Assembly (NCBI GenBank): GCA_963722665.1
Contig: CAVRNW010000012.1
Span: 1 to 36,019, forward strand
DNA from: Site-B1 sp963722665
GTDB taxonomy: Bacteria; Bacteroidota; Bacteroidia; Flavobacteriales; Flavobacteriaceae
DNA length: 36,019 nt
Direction: 5' to 3'
The position numbers and the translations under genes were made by a program. Positions 17,292 to 25,419 of this stretch are shown piece by piece. The notes beneath the pieces are model-generated. The model was not told the DNA's origin and did not search any database. It was given only the letters and a program-made list of their open reading frames with translations. Position 1 is the stretch's first letter. Every line of letters starts with the position of its first letter.

Positions 17292-17858
17292 TTATTCTTT
17301 AATTCTTTCTTTGTAAGTTCCCTTGTCGGTTTCGACCTTTATTTTATCCCCTTCGTTTATAAACAGAGGTACATTAACAACAGCACCTGTTTCAACAGTT
17401 GCCGGTTTTGTTGCATTTGTCGCCGTATTACCTTTAACACCTGGCTCTGTAGCGGTTACTTCTAGAATTACACTTGCAGGCATTTCAACAGAAAGAGGTA
17501 AATTATCTTCAGTATTGATGATCACAGTAACTATTTCTCCTTCTTTCATTAATGCTGGATTATCTAAAGCTGCTTCTAATAATCGTATTTGTGTATAGTC
17601 TTCAGTATTCATAAAATGATAGAATTCACCATCATGATATAAAAATTGAAACTTATGAGTTTCTACACGTACATCTTCTATTTTATGTCCAGATGAAAAG
17701 GTGTTATCGATAACTTTCCCGGTTGTGACACTTTTAAGTTTAGTCCTAACAAAGGCCGGACCTTTGCCTGGTTTAACATGAAGAAATTCTATAATTTTAA
17801 AAATGTCATGATTATATTTGATACATAATCCGTTTCTGATATCTGAAGTACTTGCCAT
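17292..17858 (-). CDS. efp: translation elongation factor P
   Basis: The 188 residues carry the three beta-barrel domains of EF-P. Lys32 in the loop KPGKGPAF is the position that is modified in many bacteria, and the C-terminal VPLFINEGDKIKV with the nearby Gly-Thr-Tyr closing is typical. EF-P relieves ribosome stalling at proline runs. It lies 8 bp after lpxA and 7 bp before the second lpxD-like gene, so it belongs to the lipid A transcript, an arrangement known in Bacteroidota. No EF-P modification gene is seen here. Confidence 0.96.
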   Translation of the reverse strand: MASTSDIRNGLCIKYNHDIFKIIEFLHVKPGKGPAFVRTKLKSVTTGKVIDNTFSSGHKIEDVRVETHKFQFLYHDGEFYHFMNTEDYTQIRLLEAALDNPALMKEGEIVTVIINTEDNLPLSVEMPASVILEVTATEPGVKGNTATNATKPATVETGAVVNVPLFINEGDKIKVETDKGTYKERIKE

Positions 17859-17866
17859 TAGTTTAA

Positions 17867-18652
17867 TTAATTAGATTTGAAATATCCTTTCATGATTCCA
17901 CGATGTGAGTTCTTGATGAATTGTAAAATTTCATCACGCTCTTTGGTCGCTTCCATTTCTGCTTCAATTATTTCTGAAGCTTGTGTATTATTATAATTTT
18001 TTTGATAGAGAATTCTGTATATATTTTGAATTTCTGATATTTTTTCAGTGGTAAATCCTCGTCTTCGTAATCCTACCGAATTAATACCAACATACGACAA
18101 AGGCTCTCTGGCTGCTTTAACAAAAGGTGGCACATCCTTCCTTACCAAAGATCCACCAGTAACGAAGGCGTGATTACCGATAGAACAGAACTGATGAACT
18201 GCTGTCATACCTGCTAAAACAACATGATCTCCAACGTTTATATGACCTGCAAGAGTACTATTGTTAGAGAAAATACAATTATTACCTACCGTACAATCGT
18301 GCGCGATGTGGCAGTAAGCCATGATCAAACAATTATCTCCAATAACGGTTTTTAGCCTGTCAGAAGTACCTCTGTTAATTGTTACACACTCTCTAATAGT
18401 TACATTGTTACCAATTTCAACTGTGGTCTCTTCGTCATTATATTTTAAATCCTGAGGAACGGCAGAAATAACAGCACCCGGAAAAATATTACAGTTTTTA
18501 CCAATTCGGGCACCTTCCATTATTGTAACATTACTGCCAATCCAGGTCCCTTCACCTATTACGACATTATTATAGATAGTAGTAAACGGTTCAATAACGA
18601 CATTCTTTGCTATTTTTGCGCCAGGGTGAACATATGCTAAAGGTTGATTCAT
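17867..18652 (-). CDS. lpxA: UDP-N-acetylglucosamine acyltransferase LpxA
   Basis: The 261 residues form a hexapeptide-repeat beta-helix with the LpxA signatures PGAVISAVPQDLKY, IRECVTINRGT and the catalytic His118 in YCHIAHDCTVGNN. The C-terminal helical part (VGLRRRGFTTEKISEIQNIY) is also typical. It transfers 3-hydroxyacyl from ACP to the 3-OH of UDP-GlcNAc, the first step of lipid A. The 90 bp before it are filled by a 28-codon open frame that overlaps its ATG; otherwise it is a normal member of the operon after lpxC-fabZ. Confidence 0.96.
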   Translation of the reverse strand: MNQPLAYVHPGAKIAKNVVIEPFTTIYNNVVIGEGTWIGSNVTIMEGARIGKNCNIFPGAVISAVPQDLKYNDEETTVEIGNNVTIRECVTINRGTSDRLKTVIGDNCLIMAYCHIAHDCTVGNNCIFSNNSTLAGHINVGDHVVLAGMTAVHQFCSIGNHAFVTGGSLVRKDVPPFVKAAREPLSYVGINSVGLRRRGFTTEKISEIQNIYRILYQKNYNNTQASEIIEAEMEATKERDEILQFIKNSHRGIMKGYFKSN

Positions 18653-18735
18653 CTGTTAAGATTTATTTTTTTATTTGTCAGATGTAATTCGCACATTAAA
18701 CCTTTAGTAATTTTTAAAAATTCAATTATGCTCAT
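18649..18735 (-). CDS. candidate 28-residue small gene between lpxC-fabZ and lpxA
   Basis: An ATG at 18735 begins 7 bp after the lpxC-fabZ stop, and the frame ends in a TGA that overlaps the lpxA start as ATGA. It would encode MSIIEFLKITKGLMCELHLT followed by NKKINLNR. The tight fit at both ends is what one expects of a translated small gene or a coupling leader, but the frame is short and A/T-rich and I know no homologue. Chance is possible. Confidence 0.25.
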   Translation of the reverse strand: MSIIEFLKITKGLMCELHLTNKKINLNR

Positions 18736-18742
18736 TTCATAG

Positions 18743-20146
18743 TTATTTAACTTTACTTATTTGAGCCATTAATTCCGCTTCAGCACATAGTTTTCCATTT
18801 GCATAGGCATATCCCTGCATATGACAAATTCCTCGCCTTATAGGTGTAATTAATTCACATTTAAAGATCAATGTATCCCCCGGACTAACTTTTTGTTTAA
18901 ATTTGACATTGTCCATCTTCATGAAGAAGGTCAGATAATTTTCCGGATCTGGAACCGTACTAAGAACAAGAATACCTCCGGTTTGCGCCATAGCTTCTAT
19001 AATTAAAACTCCGGGCATGACCGGTGCTCCTGGGAAATGACCCTGAAAAAAGGATTCGTTTATGGTCACATTTTTCATGCCAATTACATGTGAATCTGTT
19101 AGTTCAAAAACTTTATCTATAAACAGAAATGGTTGTCTGTGAGGTAACATGGCCATTATTTGATTAATGTCCATAATTGGTTCCTGGTTTAGATCAACCG
19201 AAGGCATATTATTTCGCTTTTCTGCTTTTATTATCTTAGACATTTTCTTTGCGAATTGAGTATTGATATAATGCCCGGGTTTATTCGCAATTACCTTACC
19301 TCTAATTCTTATTCCAATTAATGCCAGATCTCCTAAAACGTCTAAAAGCTTATGCCTTGCTGCTTCATTGGCATGATGAAGTGTTAAATTATCAAGAATG
19401 CCATTTGACTTTATGGTTATGGCTTCTTTTTTAAAGGCAACTTTTAATTTTTCCATAGTCTCAGAGGAAATTATTTTATCCACATAAACTATAGCATTAC
19501 TCAAATCGCCACCTTTTATCAACCCATTATCCAAAAGCATTTCAATTTCGTGTAGAAAACTAAAAGTCCGTGAATCTGAAATTTCGTCTTTAAAGTCTGA
19601 TATATCTTTTAATGTTGCATTCTGGGTTCCCAGAACCTTTGTTCCAAAATCTACCATAGTCGTGACACAAAATTTATCAGAAGGAATAATGGTTATTTCA
19701 CTGCCTGACTCCTCATCTGAATAGGTAATGATATCTTTCACAACAAATTCGATTATTTCCGCATTCTGTTCTAAAATTCCAGCTTTTCCTATGGCTTCGA
19801 CAAAATATTTTGAAGATCCATCCATGATTGGCGGTTCTGAGGCATCCAATTCAATAATGGCATTATCAATTTGCATTCCAACTAAAGCGGCCAGAACATG
19901 CTCAGAAGTTTGAATTTTTACGCCATTTTTTTCTAAACAAGTACCTCTTTGCGTGTTGCTAACATAGTTTGCGTCTGCTTCAATAACTGGTTCTCCTTCC
20001 AGATCCACTCTTTTAAATGCAAATCCAAAATTTTCAGGAGCCGGTTTAAAAGTTAATTTTACTTCCTTACCCGTATGTAGTCCAACACCTTTTAAAGATA
20101 TTTCTTGAGCTAAAGTTTTTTGTTTTCTATCAGTTTTTACTATCAT
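18743..20146 (-). CDS. lpxC-fabZ: bifunctional LpxC deacetylase / FabZ dehydratase
   Basis: This 467-residue fusion is typical of Bacteroidota. Residues about 1-300 are the zinc deacetylase LpxC (GVGLHTGKEVKLTFKPA; the zinc His in TSEHVLAALVGMQID; LHHANEAARHKLLDVLGDLA), which removes acetyl from UDP-3-O-acyl-GlcNAc. Residues about 320-467 are FabZ (MLPHRQPFLFIDKVFE with the catalytic His near 336; GHFPGAPVMPGVLIIEAMAQ with the catalytic Glu), which dehydrates 3-hydroxyacyl-ACP. The start overlaps the end of lpxD by 17 bp. Joining the two activities links fatty acid and lipid A synthesis. Confidence 0.96.
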   Translation of the reverse strand: MIVKTDRKQKTLAQEISLKGVGLHTGKEVKLTFKPAPENFGFAFKRVDLEGEPVIEADANYVSNTQRGTCLEKNGVKIQTSEHVLAALVGMQIDNAIIELDASEPPIMDGSSKYFVEAIGKAGILEQNAEIIEFVVKDIITYSDEESGSEITIIPSDKFCVTTMVDFGTKVLGTQNATLKDISDFKDEISDSRTFSFLHEIEMLLDNGLIKGGDLSNAIVYVDKIISSETMEKLKVAFKKEAITIKSNGILDNLTLHHANEAARHKLLDVLGDLALIGIRIRGKVIANKPGHYINTQFAKKMSKIIKAEKRNNMPSVDLNQEPIMDINQIMAMLPHRQPFLFIDKVFELTDSHVIGMKNVTINESFFQGHFPGAPVMPGVLIIEAMAQTGGILVLSTVPDPENYLTFFMKMDNVKFKQKVSPGDTLIFKCELITPIRRGICHMQGYAYANGKLCAEAELMAQISKVK

Positions 20147-21173
20147 TCTTTAATTCATTTTCAATGTCACTAATATTTTTAACAATTTTAGGAAGATTTT
20201 TAAAATAGACATATGATTTATTGAAATCGGCATAAGATAACGCAGGAGTACCTTGTAACACCTCATTATCTTTTACATTTCTACCAATTCCTGACTGGGC
20301 TTGAATTTTTACGTTATTACCAATTGTGATATGACCAACAATTCCTACCTGCCCTCCTATCTGACAATTCTTCCCGATCTTGGTTGAACCTGCTATACCT
20401 GTTTGTGCAGCTATCACTGTATTTTCATCAATTTCTACATTATGAGCAATTTGAATTTGATTGTCTAACTTAACCCCTCTTCTAATGATCGTGGAACCCA
20501 ATGTTGCCCTATCAATCGTAGTAGCTGCCCCTACATCAACAAAATCTTCTAGAATTACATTTCCTATTTGAGGAACTTTAGTATATTCTCCTTTTTCATT
20601 AGGAGTAAATCCAAATCCATCAGCGCCAATAATGGCTCCAGAATTAATTACACAATTATTACCTATAATACTTTCTGAATATATTTTAGCACCGGAAAAA
20701 ATAACGACATTATTTCCAATTGTTACATTATCCCCTATATATCCATTCGGATATATTTTTACATTATTTCCGAGTACTACATTATCCCCTAAATATGAAA
20801 AAGCACCAAGATAGAGGTCCTCTCCATACTTGGCAGTTTCTGAAATATAAGATGGCTCCTCTATCCCTTTCTTATTCATTTTTACCTGATTATAATACTC
20901 CAGTAATTTGGAAAAGGATTTATAGGCATCATCTACTTTAATTAAGGTTGAAGTTATGCCATTCTCTGCAATGAAATCTCTGTTTACTATAGTAATTGAA
21001 GCTTTAGTAGAATAGATGTAAGATTTATATTTTGGGTTGGCAAGAAAAGTCAGGGATCCTTCAATTCCCTCTTCTATCTTAGCTAATTTATAGACTTCCA
21101 CGTCGGGATTTCCTACTATATCGCCTTCTAAAATTCCTGCTATTTGACTTGCTGTAAATTTCATTTGTGGCAA
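20130..21173 (-). CDS. lpxD: UDP-3-O-(3-hydroxyacyl)glucosamine N-acyltransferase LpxD
   Basis: The 347 residues have the LpxD N-terminal uridine-binding domain (FTASQIAGILEGDIVGNPDV; GSLTFLANPKYKSYIYST) and a long hexapeptide beta-helix. IIGADGFGFTPNEKGEYTKV and the catalytic His in NQIQIAHNVEIDENTV are standard. It adds the N-linked hydroxyacyl chain in lipid A synthesis. It follows the HD-domain gene by 22 bp and overlaps lpxC-fabZ by 17 bp. The reference paralogue in this window is this one; the gene at 16331 is the derived-looking copy. Confidence 0.95.
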   Translation of the reverse strand: MPQMKFTASQIAGILEGDIVGNPDVEVYKLAKIEEGIEGSLTFLANPKYKSYIYSTKASITIVNRDFIAENGITSTLIKVDDAYKSFSKLLEYYNQVKMNKKGIEEPSYISETAKYGEDLYLGAFSYLGDNVVLGNNVKIYPNGYIGDNVTIGNNVVIFSGAKIYSESIIGNNCVINSGAIIGADGFGFTPNEKGEYTKVPQIGNVILEDFVDVGAATTIDRATLGSTIIRRGVKLDNQIQIAHNVEIDENTVIAAQTGIAGSTKIGKNCQIGGQVGIVGHITIGNNVKIQAQSGIGRNVKDNEVLQGTPALSYADFNKSYVYFKNLPKIVKNISDIENELKNDSKN

Positions 21174-21195
21174 AAATAGGAAAAATGTACCAAAT

Positions 21196-22419
21196 TCAAT
21201 CTTTTGGATAGCATATATAGTATTTGTTTACCGGTTTTGAAAGGGCTCTTAAATTTAATTGATCTGAAGCCTTCACTATATCTTCGATCTCACCAGATTT
21301 ATGCAAAATATTAATTGTCTGATTTTTTTCCTGATAGGCCTGATTGGATATTTTACCTGAAAACACAAAATATTTAGCTTCGGCTTTAGTTATTTCATGC
21401 CTTTGCATCAGCTTAACAATTTGATCATTTAACAAATCCCGATCAATTTTTTTCTTAGAAAGCTTGATTTTAAGCAAATCTCTGTTGATGATCATCCCGC
21501 ACAAATTTCTAAGTACAAAATCCTGATCATATTGCCATTCTTTCATAGCTGAAATTATATCGTTGTCATCCAATTTTGAAAATTCTATTAACACTTCCAA
21601 ATTAAAATCTCCTCTGTTAATATTTCGCTCCAAAAAGAAATTTAAAGCTTTGCTACAATTTAAACTCTTCCCTTTTGAAATCAATATTTTCGCTCTTTTC
21701 AATACCCTGATTAATAACTGTTCGGCTACTAAACTGGTTTTATGTAAATAGACCTGCCAGTACATTAATCGTCTTGCAACCAAAAACTTTTCAACACTGT
21801 AGATTCCTTTTTCTTCAACAACCAGATTATTGTCAACAACGTTAAGCATAGTAATAATACGTTCACTGTTTATATTTCCTTCCGCTGCTCCTGAATAAAA
21901 ACTATCTCGTTTTAAATAATCGGTTCTATCCATGTCCAATTGACTTGAAATAAGTTGACACATGAATTTTCTTTCATATTCACCTTTGAAGATTTTAATG
22001 GCAAGCGTTAAATTTGAGTTAAATTCCTTATTCATTTCTTCCATAAATAACAAGGAAATAGCCTCATGTGAAACACCATTAACCAGACTGTTTTCAACCG
22101 CATGACTAAAAGGACCATGGCCAATATCATGTAATAATATGGCTATATATAATGCATTTTCTTCTTCTTCAGAAATGACAACTCCCTTGTATCGAAGCAC
22201 TCTCACCGCTTTTTGCATTAAATACATACTACCTATAGCATGTTGAAATCTTGTATGATGTGCCCCGGGATATACCAAATAAGACAATCCCATTTGAGTG
22301 ATCCTTCTTAATCTTTGAAAATATTTATGTTCAATTAAATCAAATATTAACGAATTTGGAATAGTAATAAATCCGTAAATTGGGTCGTTAAATACTTTGA
22401 GTTTGTTGTTTGACTGCAA
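21196..22419 (-). CDS. HD-domain phosphohydrolase (dNTPase/SAMHD1-like)
   Basis: This 407-residue protein has the HD superfamily metal ligands: His60 in TRFQHAIGSMYLM, His97-Asp98 in LLHDIGHGPFSHAVE, and the later Asp in QLDMDRTDYLKRDSF. The pattern matches SAMHD1/dGTPase-like HD hydrolases; the substrate (dNTP or another nucleotide) is not shown by sequence. The only in-frame start is TTG 22419 (no ATG before residue 43), giving QSNNKLKVFNDPIYGF as in relatives. It heads the lipid A operon and is divergent from porX with only 38 bp between starts. Confidence 0.88.
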   Translation of the reverse strand: MQSNNKLKVFNDPIYGFITIPNSLIFDLIEHKYFQRLRRITQMGLSYLVYPGAHHTRFQHAIGSMYLMQKAVRVLRYKGVVISEEEENALYIAILLHDIGHGPFSHAVENSLVNGVSHEAISLLFMEEMNKEFNSNLTLAIKIFKGEYERKFMCQLISSQLDMDRTDYLKRDSFYSGAAEGNINSERIITMLNVVDNNLVVEEKGIYSVEKFLVARRLMYWQVYLHKTSLVAEQLLIRVLKRAKILISKGKSLNCSKALNFFLERNINRGDFNLEVLIEFSKLDDNDIISAMKEWQYDQDFVLRNLCGMIINRDLLKIKLSKKKIDRDLLNDQIVKLMQRHEITKAEAKYFVFSGKISNQAYQEKNQTINILHKSGEIEDIVKASDQLNLRALSKPVNKYYICYPKD

Positions 22420-22439
22420 ACTGTTGGGTTTTACTTATT
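22409..22439 (+). promoter_or_regulatory. possible porX promoter overlapping the divergent HD gene start
   Basis: TTTG at 22409-22412 is followed after 19 bases by TACTTATT (22432-22439), a 6 of 8 match to TAnnTTTG. It starts inside the 5' end of the HD gene, which the 38 bp gap makes necessary for either promoter. Confidence 0.35.
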
Positions 22440-22457
22440 AATACTAAACAAATATAC

Positions 22458-24011
22458 ATGAACAATATAAATATTCTTTGGGTAGATGATGAAATCGATC
22501 TTCTAAAACCACATATTCTTTTTCTTGAACAAAAGAACTATAAAGTCACAACTTGCCAAAGCGGAATGGAAGCATTAGAAGCGATAGATGAGAAAAATTT
22601 TGATGTCGTTTTTTTAGATGAAAACATGCCGGGCCTTACAGGTATAGAAACCTTGGCCGAAATTAAAGAGAAAAGAGCGAATATTCCTGTGATCATGATC
22701 ACTAAAAGTGAGGAGGAATATATCATGGAAGAAGCTATTGGCAGTAAAATTGCGGATTATTTAATCAAGCCGGTAAACCCAAATCAAATATTATTAAGCT
22801 TAAAAAAGAATCTGGACCATTCCAGGTTAATTACAGAAAAAACCACTTCAAACTACCAGCAGGAATTCAGAAAAATTGCTATGGATTTGTCCATGGTTAA
22901 TTCTTATGAAGAATGGATAGAACTTTATCAAAAATTGCTGTATTGGGAAATTCAATTGGAAGATATTGATGATTCTGGCATGATTGAAATTTTAGAATCC
23001 CAAAAAAGCGAAGCTAATCTGCAGTTCGGAAAGTTCATAGAGAAGAATTATGAGTCCTGGTTTCAGTCAGGGGCAGATGCACCTATGCTTTCACATCAAT
23101 TATTCAAAGAAAAAATACTTCCTGAGTTAAGCAAGGATCAACCTACCTTGTTGGTAGTAGTTGATAATTTGAGATATGACCAGTGGAAAGCACTTGAACC
23201 GATAGTGAGCAACTACTATAAAAAAGAAAGCGAAGAGTCCTTTTACAGTATTCTGCCTACTGCCACTCAATATGCAAGAAACGCAATTTTTTCTGGTCTG
23301 ACACCGAGTGAAATGGAAAAGAAACATCCGGAATATTGGAAAAATGATACAGATGATGGGGGTAAGAATCTTCATGAAGATGATTTTTTAAGAGCACAGC
23401 TTAAACGATTAGGTCAGGGGCATTTAAAATATGAATATCATAAAATTACTAATGTGTCTTCGGGCAAGAAATTAGCTGATAATTTTAATTCTCAAAAAAA
23501 TAACGATTTAACAGTGATCGTCTATAATTTTGTGGATATGCTTTCCCATTCTAAAACTGAAATGGATGTTGTTAAAGAATTGGCATCAAACGATAAGGCA
23601 TACAGGTCTTTAACGTTAAGCTGGTTTAAGAACTCACCCTTATTATCGATAATACAAAAGGCTCAGCAATTAGGATTTAAATTGATCATAACAACAGATC
23701 ATGGAACAATAAATGTAAAAAATCCGTCAAAAGTAGTTGGAGATAAGGAAACAAGTTTAAATCTGCGATATAAAACAGGTAGAAGTTTGACCTATAACGA
23801 TAAAGATGTTTATGCCGTTAAAGATCCTAATTCTATTCAATTACCTGTAATAAATATGAGTAACTCCTTTATTTTCGCCAAAGGAGATCTGTTTTTTGCT
23901 TACCCTAATAATTATAATCATTACGTCAGTTATTTTAGAAATACTTACCAACATGGAGGTGTTTCTTTAGAAGAGATGATCATCCCTTTTTCGGTATTGA
24001 ACCCGCGGTAA
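22458..24011 (+). CDS. porX: PorX, T9SS response regulator with PglZ phosphodiesterase domain
   Basis: Translation should start at ATG 22458 (MNNINILWVDDE); a longer open frame from 22410 would add 16 unlikely residues. Residues 1-120 are a receiver domain with phospho-acceptor Asp54 (FLDENMPG), acidic pair Asp10-Asp11 and Lys104. Residues about 200-517 form a PglZ domain of the alkaline phosphatase superfamily: metal-site VVVDNLRYDQW (Asp236), candidate nucleophile Thr270 in PTATQYARNA, FVDMLSHSKTE, ITTDHGT and YQHGGVSLEEM. In Porphyromonas gingivalis PorX with sensor PorY controls type IX secretion genes. A T9SS-sorted protein lies 3 kb downstream. The 517-residue length is normal for PorX. 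Confidence 0.95.
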   Translation: MNNINILWVDDEIDLLKPHILFLEQKNYKVTTCQSGMEALEAIDEKNFDVVFLDENMPGLTGIETLAEIKEKRANIPVIMITKSEEEYIMEEAIGSKIADYLIKPVNPNQILLSLKKNLDHSRLITEKTTSNYQQEFRKIAMDLSMVNSYEEWIELYQKLLYWEIQLEDIDDSGMIEILESQKSEANLQFGKFIEKNYESWFQSGADAPMLSHQLFKEKILPELSKDQPTLLVVVDNLRYDQWKALEPIVSNYYKKESEESFYSILPTATQYARNAIFSGLTPSEMEKKHPEYWKNDTDDGGKNLHEDDFLRAQLKRLGQGHLKYEYHKITNVSSGKKLADNFNSQKNNDLTVIVYNFVDMLSHSKTEMDVVKELASNDKAYRSLTLSWFKNSPLLSIIQKAQQLGFKLIITTDHGTINVKNPSKVVGDKETSLNLRYKTGRSLTYNDKDVYAVKDPNSIQLPVINMSNSFIFAKGDLFFAYPNNYNHYVSYFRNTYQHGGVSLEEMIIPFSVLNPR

Positions 24012-24054
24012 TTATCTATAAATGGTAAAATTCTTCGATGAAATACATAATTTC

Positions 24055-24086
24055 TTGGTTTTATCTAAATATTATTAGTAATTTTG
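24055..24086 (+). promoter_or_regulatory. Bacteroidota-type promoter for tsaE
   Basis: TTG at 24055-24057, a 21-base spacer, then TAATTTTG at 24079-24086, a full match to TAnnTTTG. It lies 35 bases before ATG 24122 and after the porX stop, so tsaE is probably transcribed on its own. Confidence 0.5.
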
Positions 24087-24121
24087 TAATAGAAACATTT
24101 TTGTTTACACCCTATTTCTAG

Positions 24122-24541
24122 ATGAATAAAAGCTTCAACATTTCCGACATTAATTCAATAGCAAAAGAAATTTTGCTTTCTGTGAATTCCAAAACCATTT
24201 TATTCTATGGTGAAATGGGTGTCGGTAAAACTACGCTTATTAGTGAAATTGTAAAGGAATTGGGGTATGTGCATGATGTTTCCAGTCCTACTTTTTCCAT
24301 TGTGAATGAATACGAAATCAAGGATGGGTTAGTATATCATTTTGATTTTTTCAGAATTAAAAATGAAGAAGAAGTTTATGATATTGGATTTGAAGATTAT
24401 TTAAGTTCTGACAATTGGATCTTTATTGAATGGCCGGATAAAATTAATTCTTTAATTCCTGATCATATAAATGAAATTCATTTGGAAAAAGCCAGTGGAA
24501 ATAGTAGAAAAATTAAGTTAAAAACATTAATAAATATTTAA
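24122..24541 (+). CDS. tsaE: tRNA threonylcarbamoyladenosine biosynthesis ATPase TsaE
   Basis: This 139-residue protein has the P-loop GEMGVGKTTL (residues 30-39), the family stretch SSPTFSIVNEY, then HFDFFRI and the conserved WIFIEWPDKI. TsaE works with TsaD and TsaB in making the t6A base at position 37 of ANN-decoding tRNAs. Length and motifs are normal. It sits between porX and ald, a common order in flavobacteria. Confidence 0.95.
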   Translation: MNKSFNISDINSIAKEILLSVNSKTILFYGEMGVGKTTLISEIVKELGYVHDVSSPTFSIVNEYEIKDGLVYHFDFFRIKNEEEVYDIGFEDYLSSDNWIFIEWPDKINSLIPDHINEIHLEKASGNSRKIKLKTLINI

Positions 24542-24727
24542 GTGAACATCAATTTTTACACTTACATAAAAACCGTAGTTTATTTGTAAGTATAATCCTA
24601 ACTTTTTGGTTGTTAATCGATAAAAAAAGATTATAATCGTAATAAAAGGTAGTTAGTCGATTTTTTAGTGTCAGTTATGTGACTTGAGATACATTAGACA
24701 CAATTAATTAATTAAATCCCTTGAATT

Positions 24728-24865
24728 ATGAAAACAAGAAAGTACTTTTTCGCCTTGGCGACAGTAGGATTGTTGATGTTTGCGTCATGTACACCTAATA
24801 GTATTAGCGATGACGGACCACAACAAATTAAAAAATCAGCCATCAAAGTCCCAACTAACGGATAA
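24728..24865 (+). CDS. small lipoprotein (45 residues)
   Basis: ATG 24728 opens MKTRKYFFALATVGLLMFAS followed by CTPNSISDD, a typical lipoprotein leader with lipobox FASC. The mature part is only about 24 residues and ends in KVPTNG. It resembles small lipoproteins seen in many flavobacteria, often near ald, of unknown role. Its 3' part overlaps the next gene (different frame) by 56 bp. The 186 bp in front of it hold no clear promoter; a GTCA-gttatg-TGAC palindrome lies at 24670-24683. Being short, it would be missed by length cut-offs. Confidence 0.7.
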   Translation: MKTRKYFFALATVGLLMFASCTPNSISDDGPQQIKKSAIKVPTNG

Positions 24866-25334
24866 GAAGGCTAATTTAATATTAGGTAGTATTGTAGCTA
24901 CTTTAATAGCTATTACACCTTATATTTTTTATTCTTATGAAAGTGTTCCAGATGAAAAAATCTGGGACACTTTTTTATTTACTTATAGAAGCGGCTATTA
25001 CGAAAGTGCATTGGCCTCTGTTTGGACGATGATGGGTAAATTAGTGCCAATTTATTTACTGTTCATATGGTTCTTTACTTGCAGGCATTGGTGGTACCAC
25101 GTGTTATTGATACCAATCGCTATGTATGCCTATCAATTATTAAGTATTATAAACGATGATTTTAATTATATAGATGAATACCAGATCATGTTTTTAATCC
25201 CTATAATGGCAATAATCATTCCTTCAATCTATTTAATTCGTGCTAAAATGTTTAATAAGATTACCAGCAAGAGCATGCAGGAATTGGAAGACGAGTTTAG
25301 AATTTCAAGGAAAACCTTTAAAGATTTTTTCTAA
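24810..25334 (+). CDS. conserved hypothetical membrane protein, overlapping the small lipoprotein gene
   Basis: From ATG 24810 this gives 174 residues (MTDHNKLKNQ...); the frame extends to TTG 24780 but ATG is preferred. Three to four membrane segments are visible: LILGSIVATLIAITPYIFY, LVPIYLLFIWFFT, YHVLLIPIAMYAYQLL and IMFLIPIMAIIIPSIYLI. The charged tail is ELEDEFRISRKTFKDFF. I do not know a function. In flavobacteria a protein of this kind lies between tsaE and ald. The start is inside the lipoprotein gene, so the two may be translated in a coupled way. Confidence 0.75.
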   Translation: MTDHNKLKNQPSKSQLTDKKANLILGSIVATLIAITPYIFYSYESVPDEKIWDTFLFTYRSGYYESALASVWTMMGKLVPIYLLFIWFFTCRHWWYHVLLIPIAMYAYQLLSIINDDFNYIDEYQIMFLIPIMAIIIPSIYLIRAKMFNKITSKSMQELEDEFRISRKTFKDFF

Positions 25335-25380
25335 ATAAAATCAACTTAAAACAAATTAAAGTTTTAGTCTTATATAATTA

Positions 25381-25411
25381 AATTTAAAATTCGTAATTTG
25401 AATTTTAAATT
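25381..25411 (+). promoter_or_regulatory. perfect 12 bp inverted repeat just upstream of ald
   Basis: aatttaaaattc (25381-25392) and gaattttaaatt (25400-25411) are exact complements around gtaattt, ending 8 bp before ATG 25420. It could be an operator or a leader hairpin masking the start. Its base content is almost only A and T, so the match is less surprising than in GC-rich DNA. Confidence 0.4.
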
Positions 25412-25419
25412 AATTATCC

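Noticed and set aside
24670..24683. A GTCA-N6-TGAC palindrome resembling a CRP/FNR-type site
   Set aside because: The arms are only 4 bp and this spacing occurs often by chance. The site lies about 45 bp before the lipoprotein start but no regulator is indicated.
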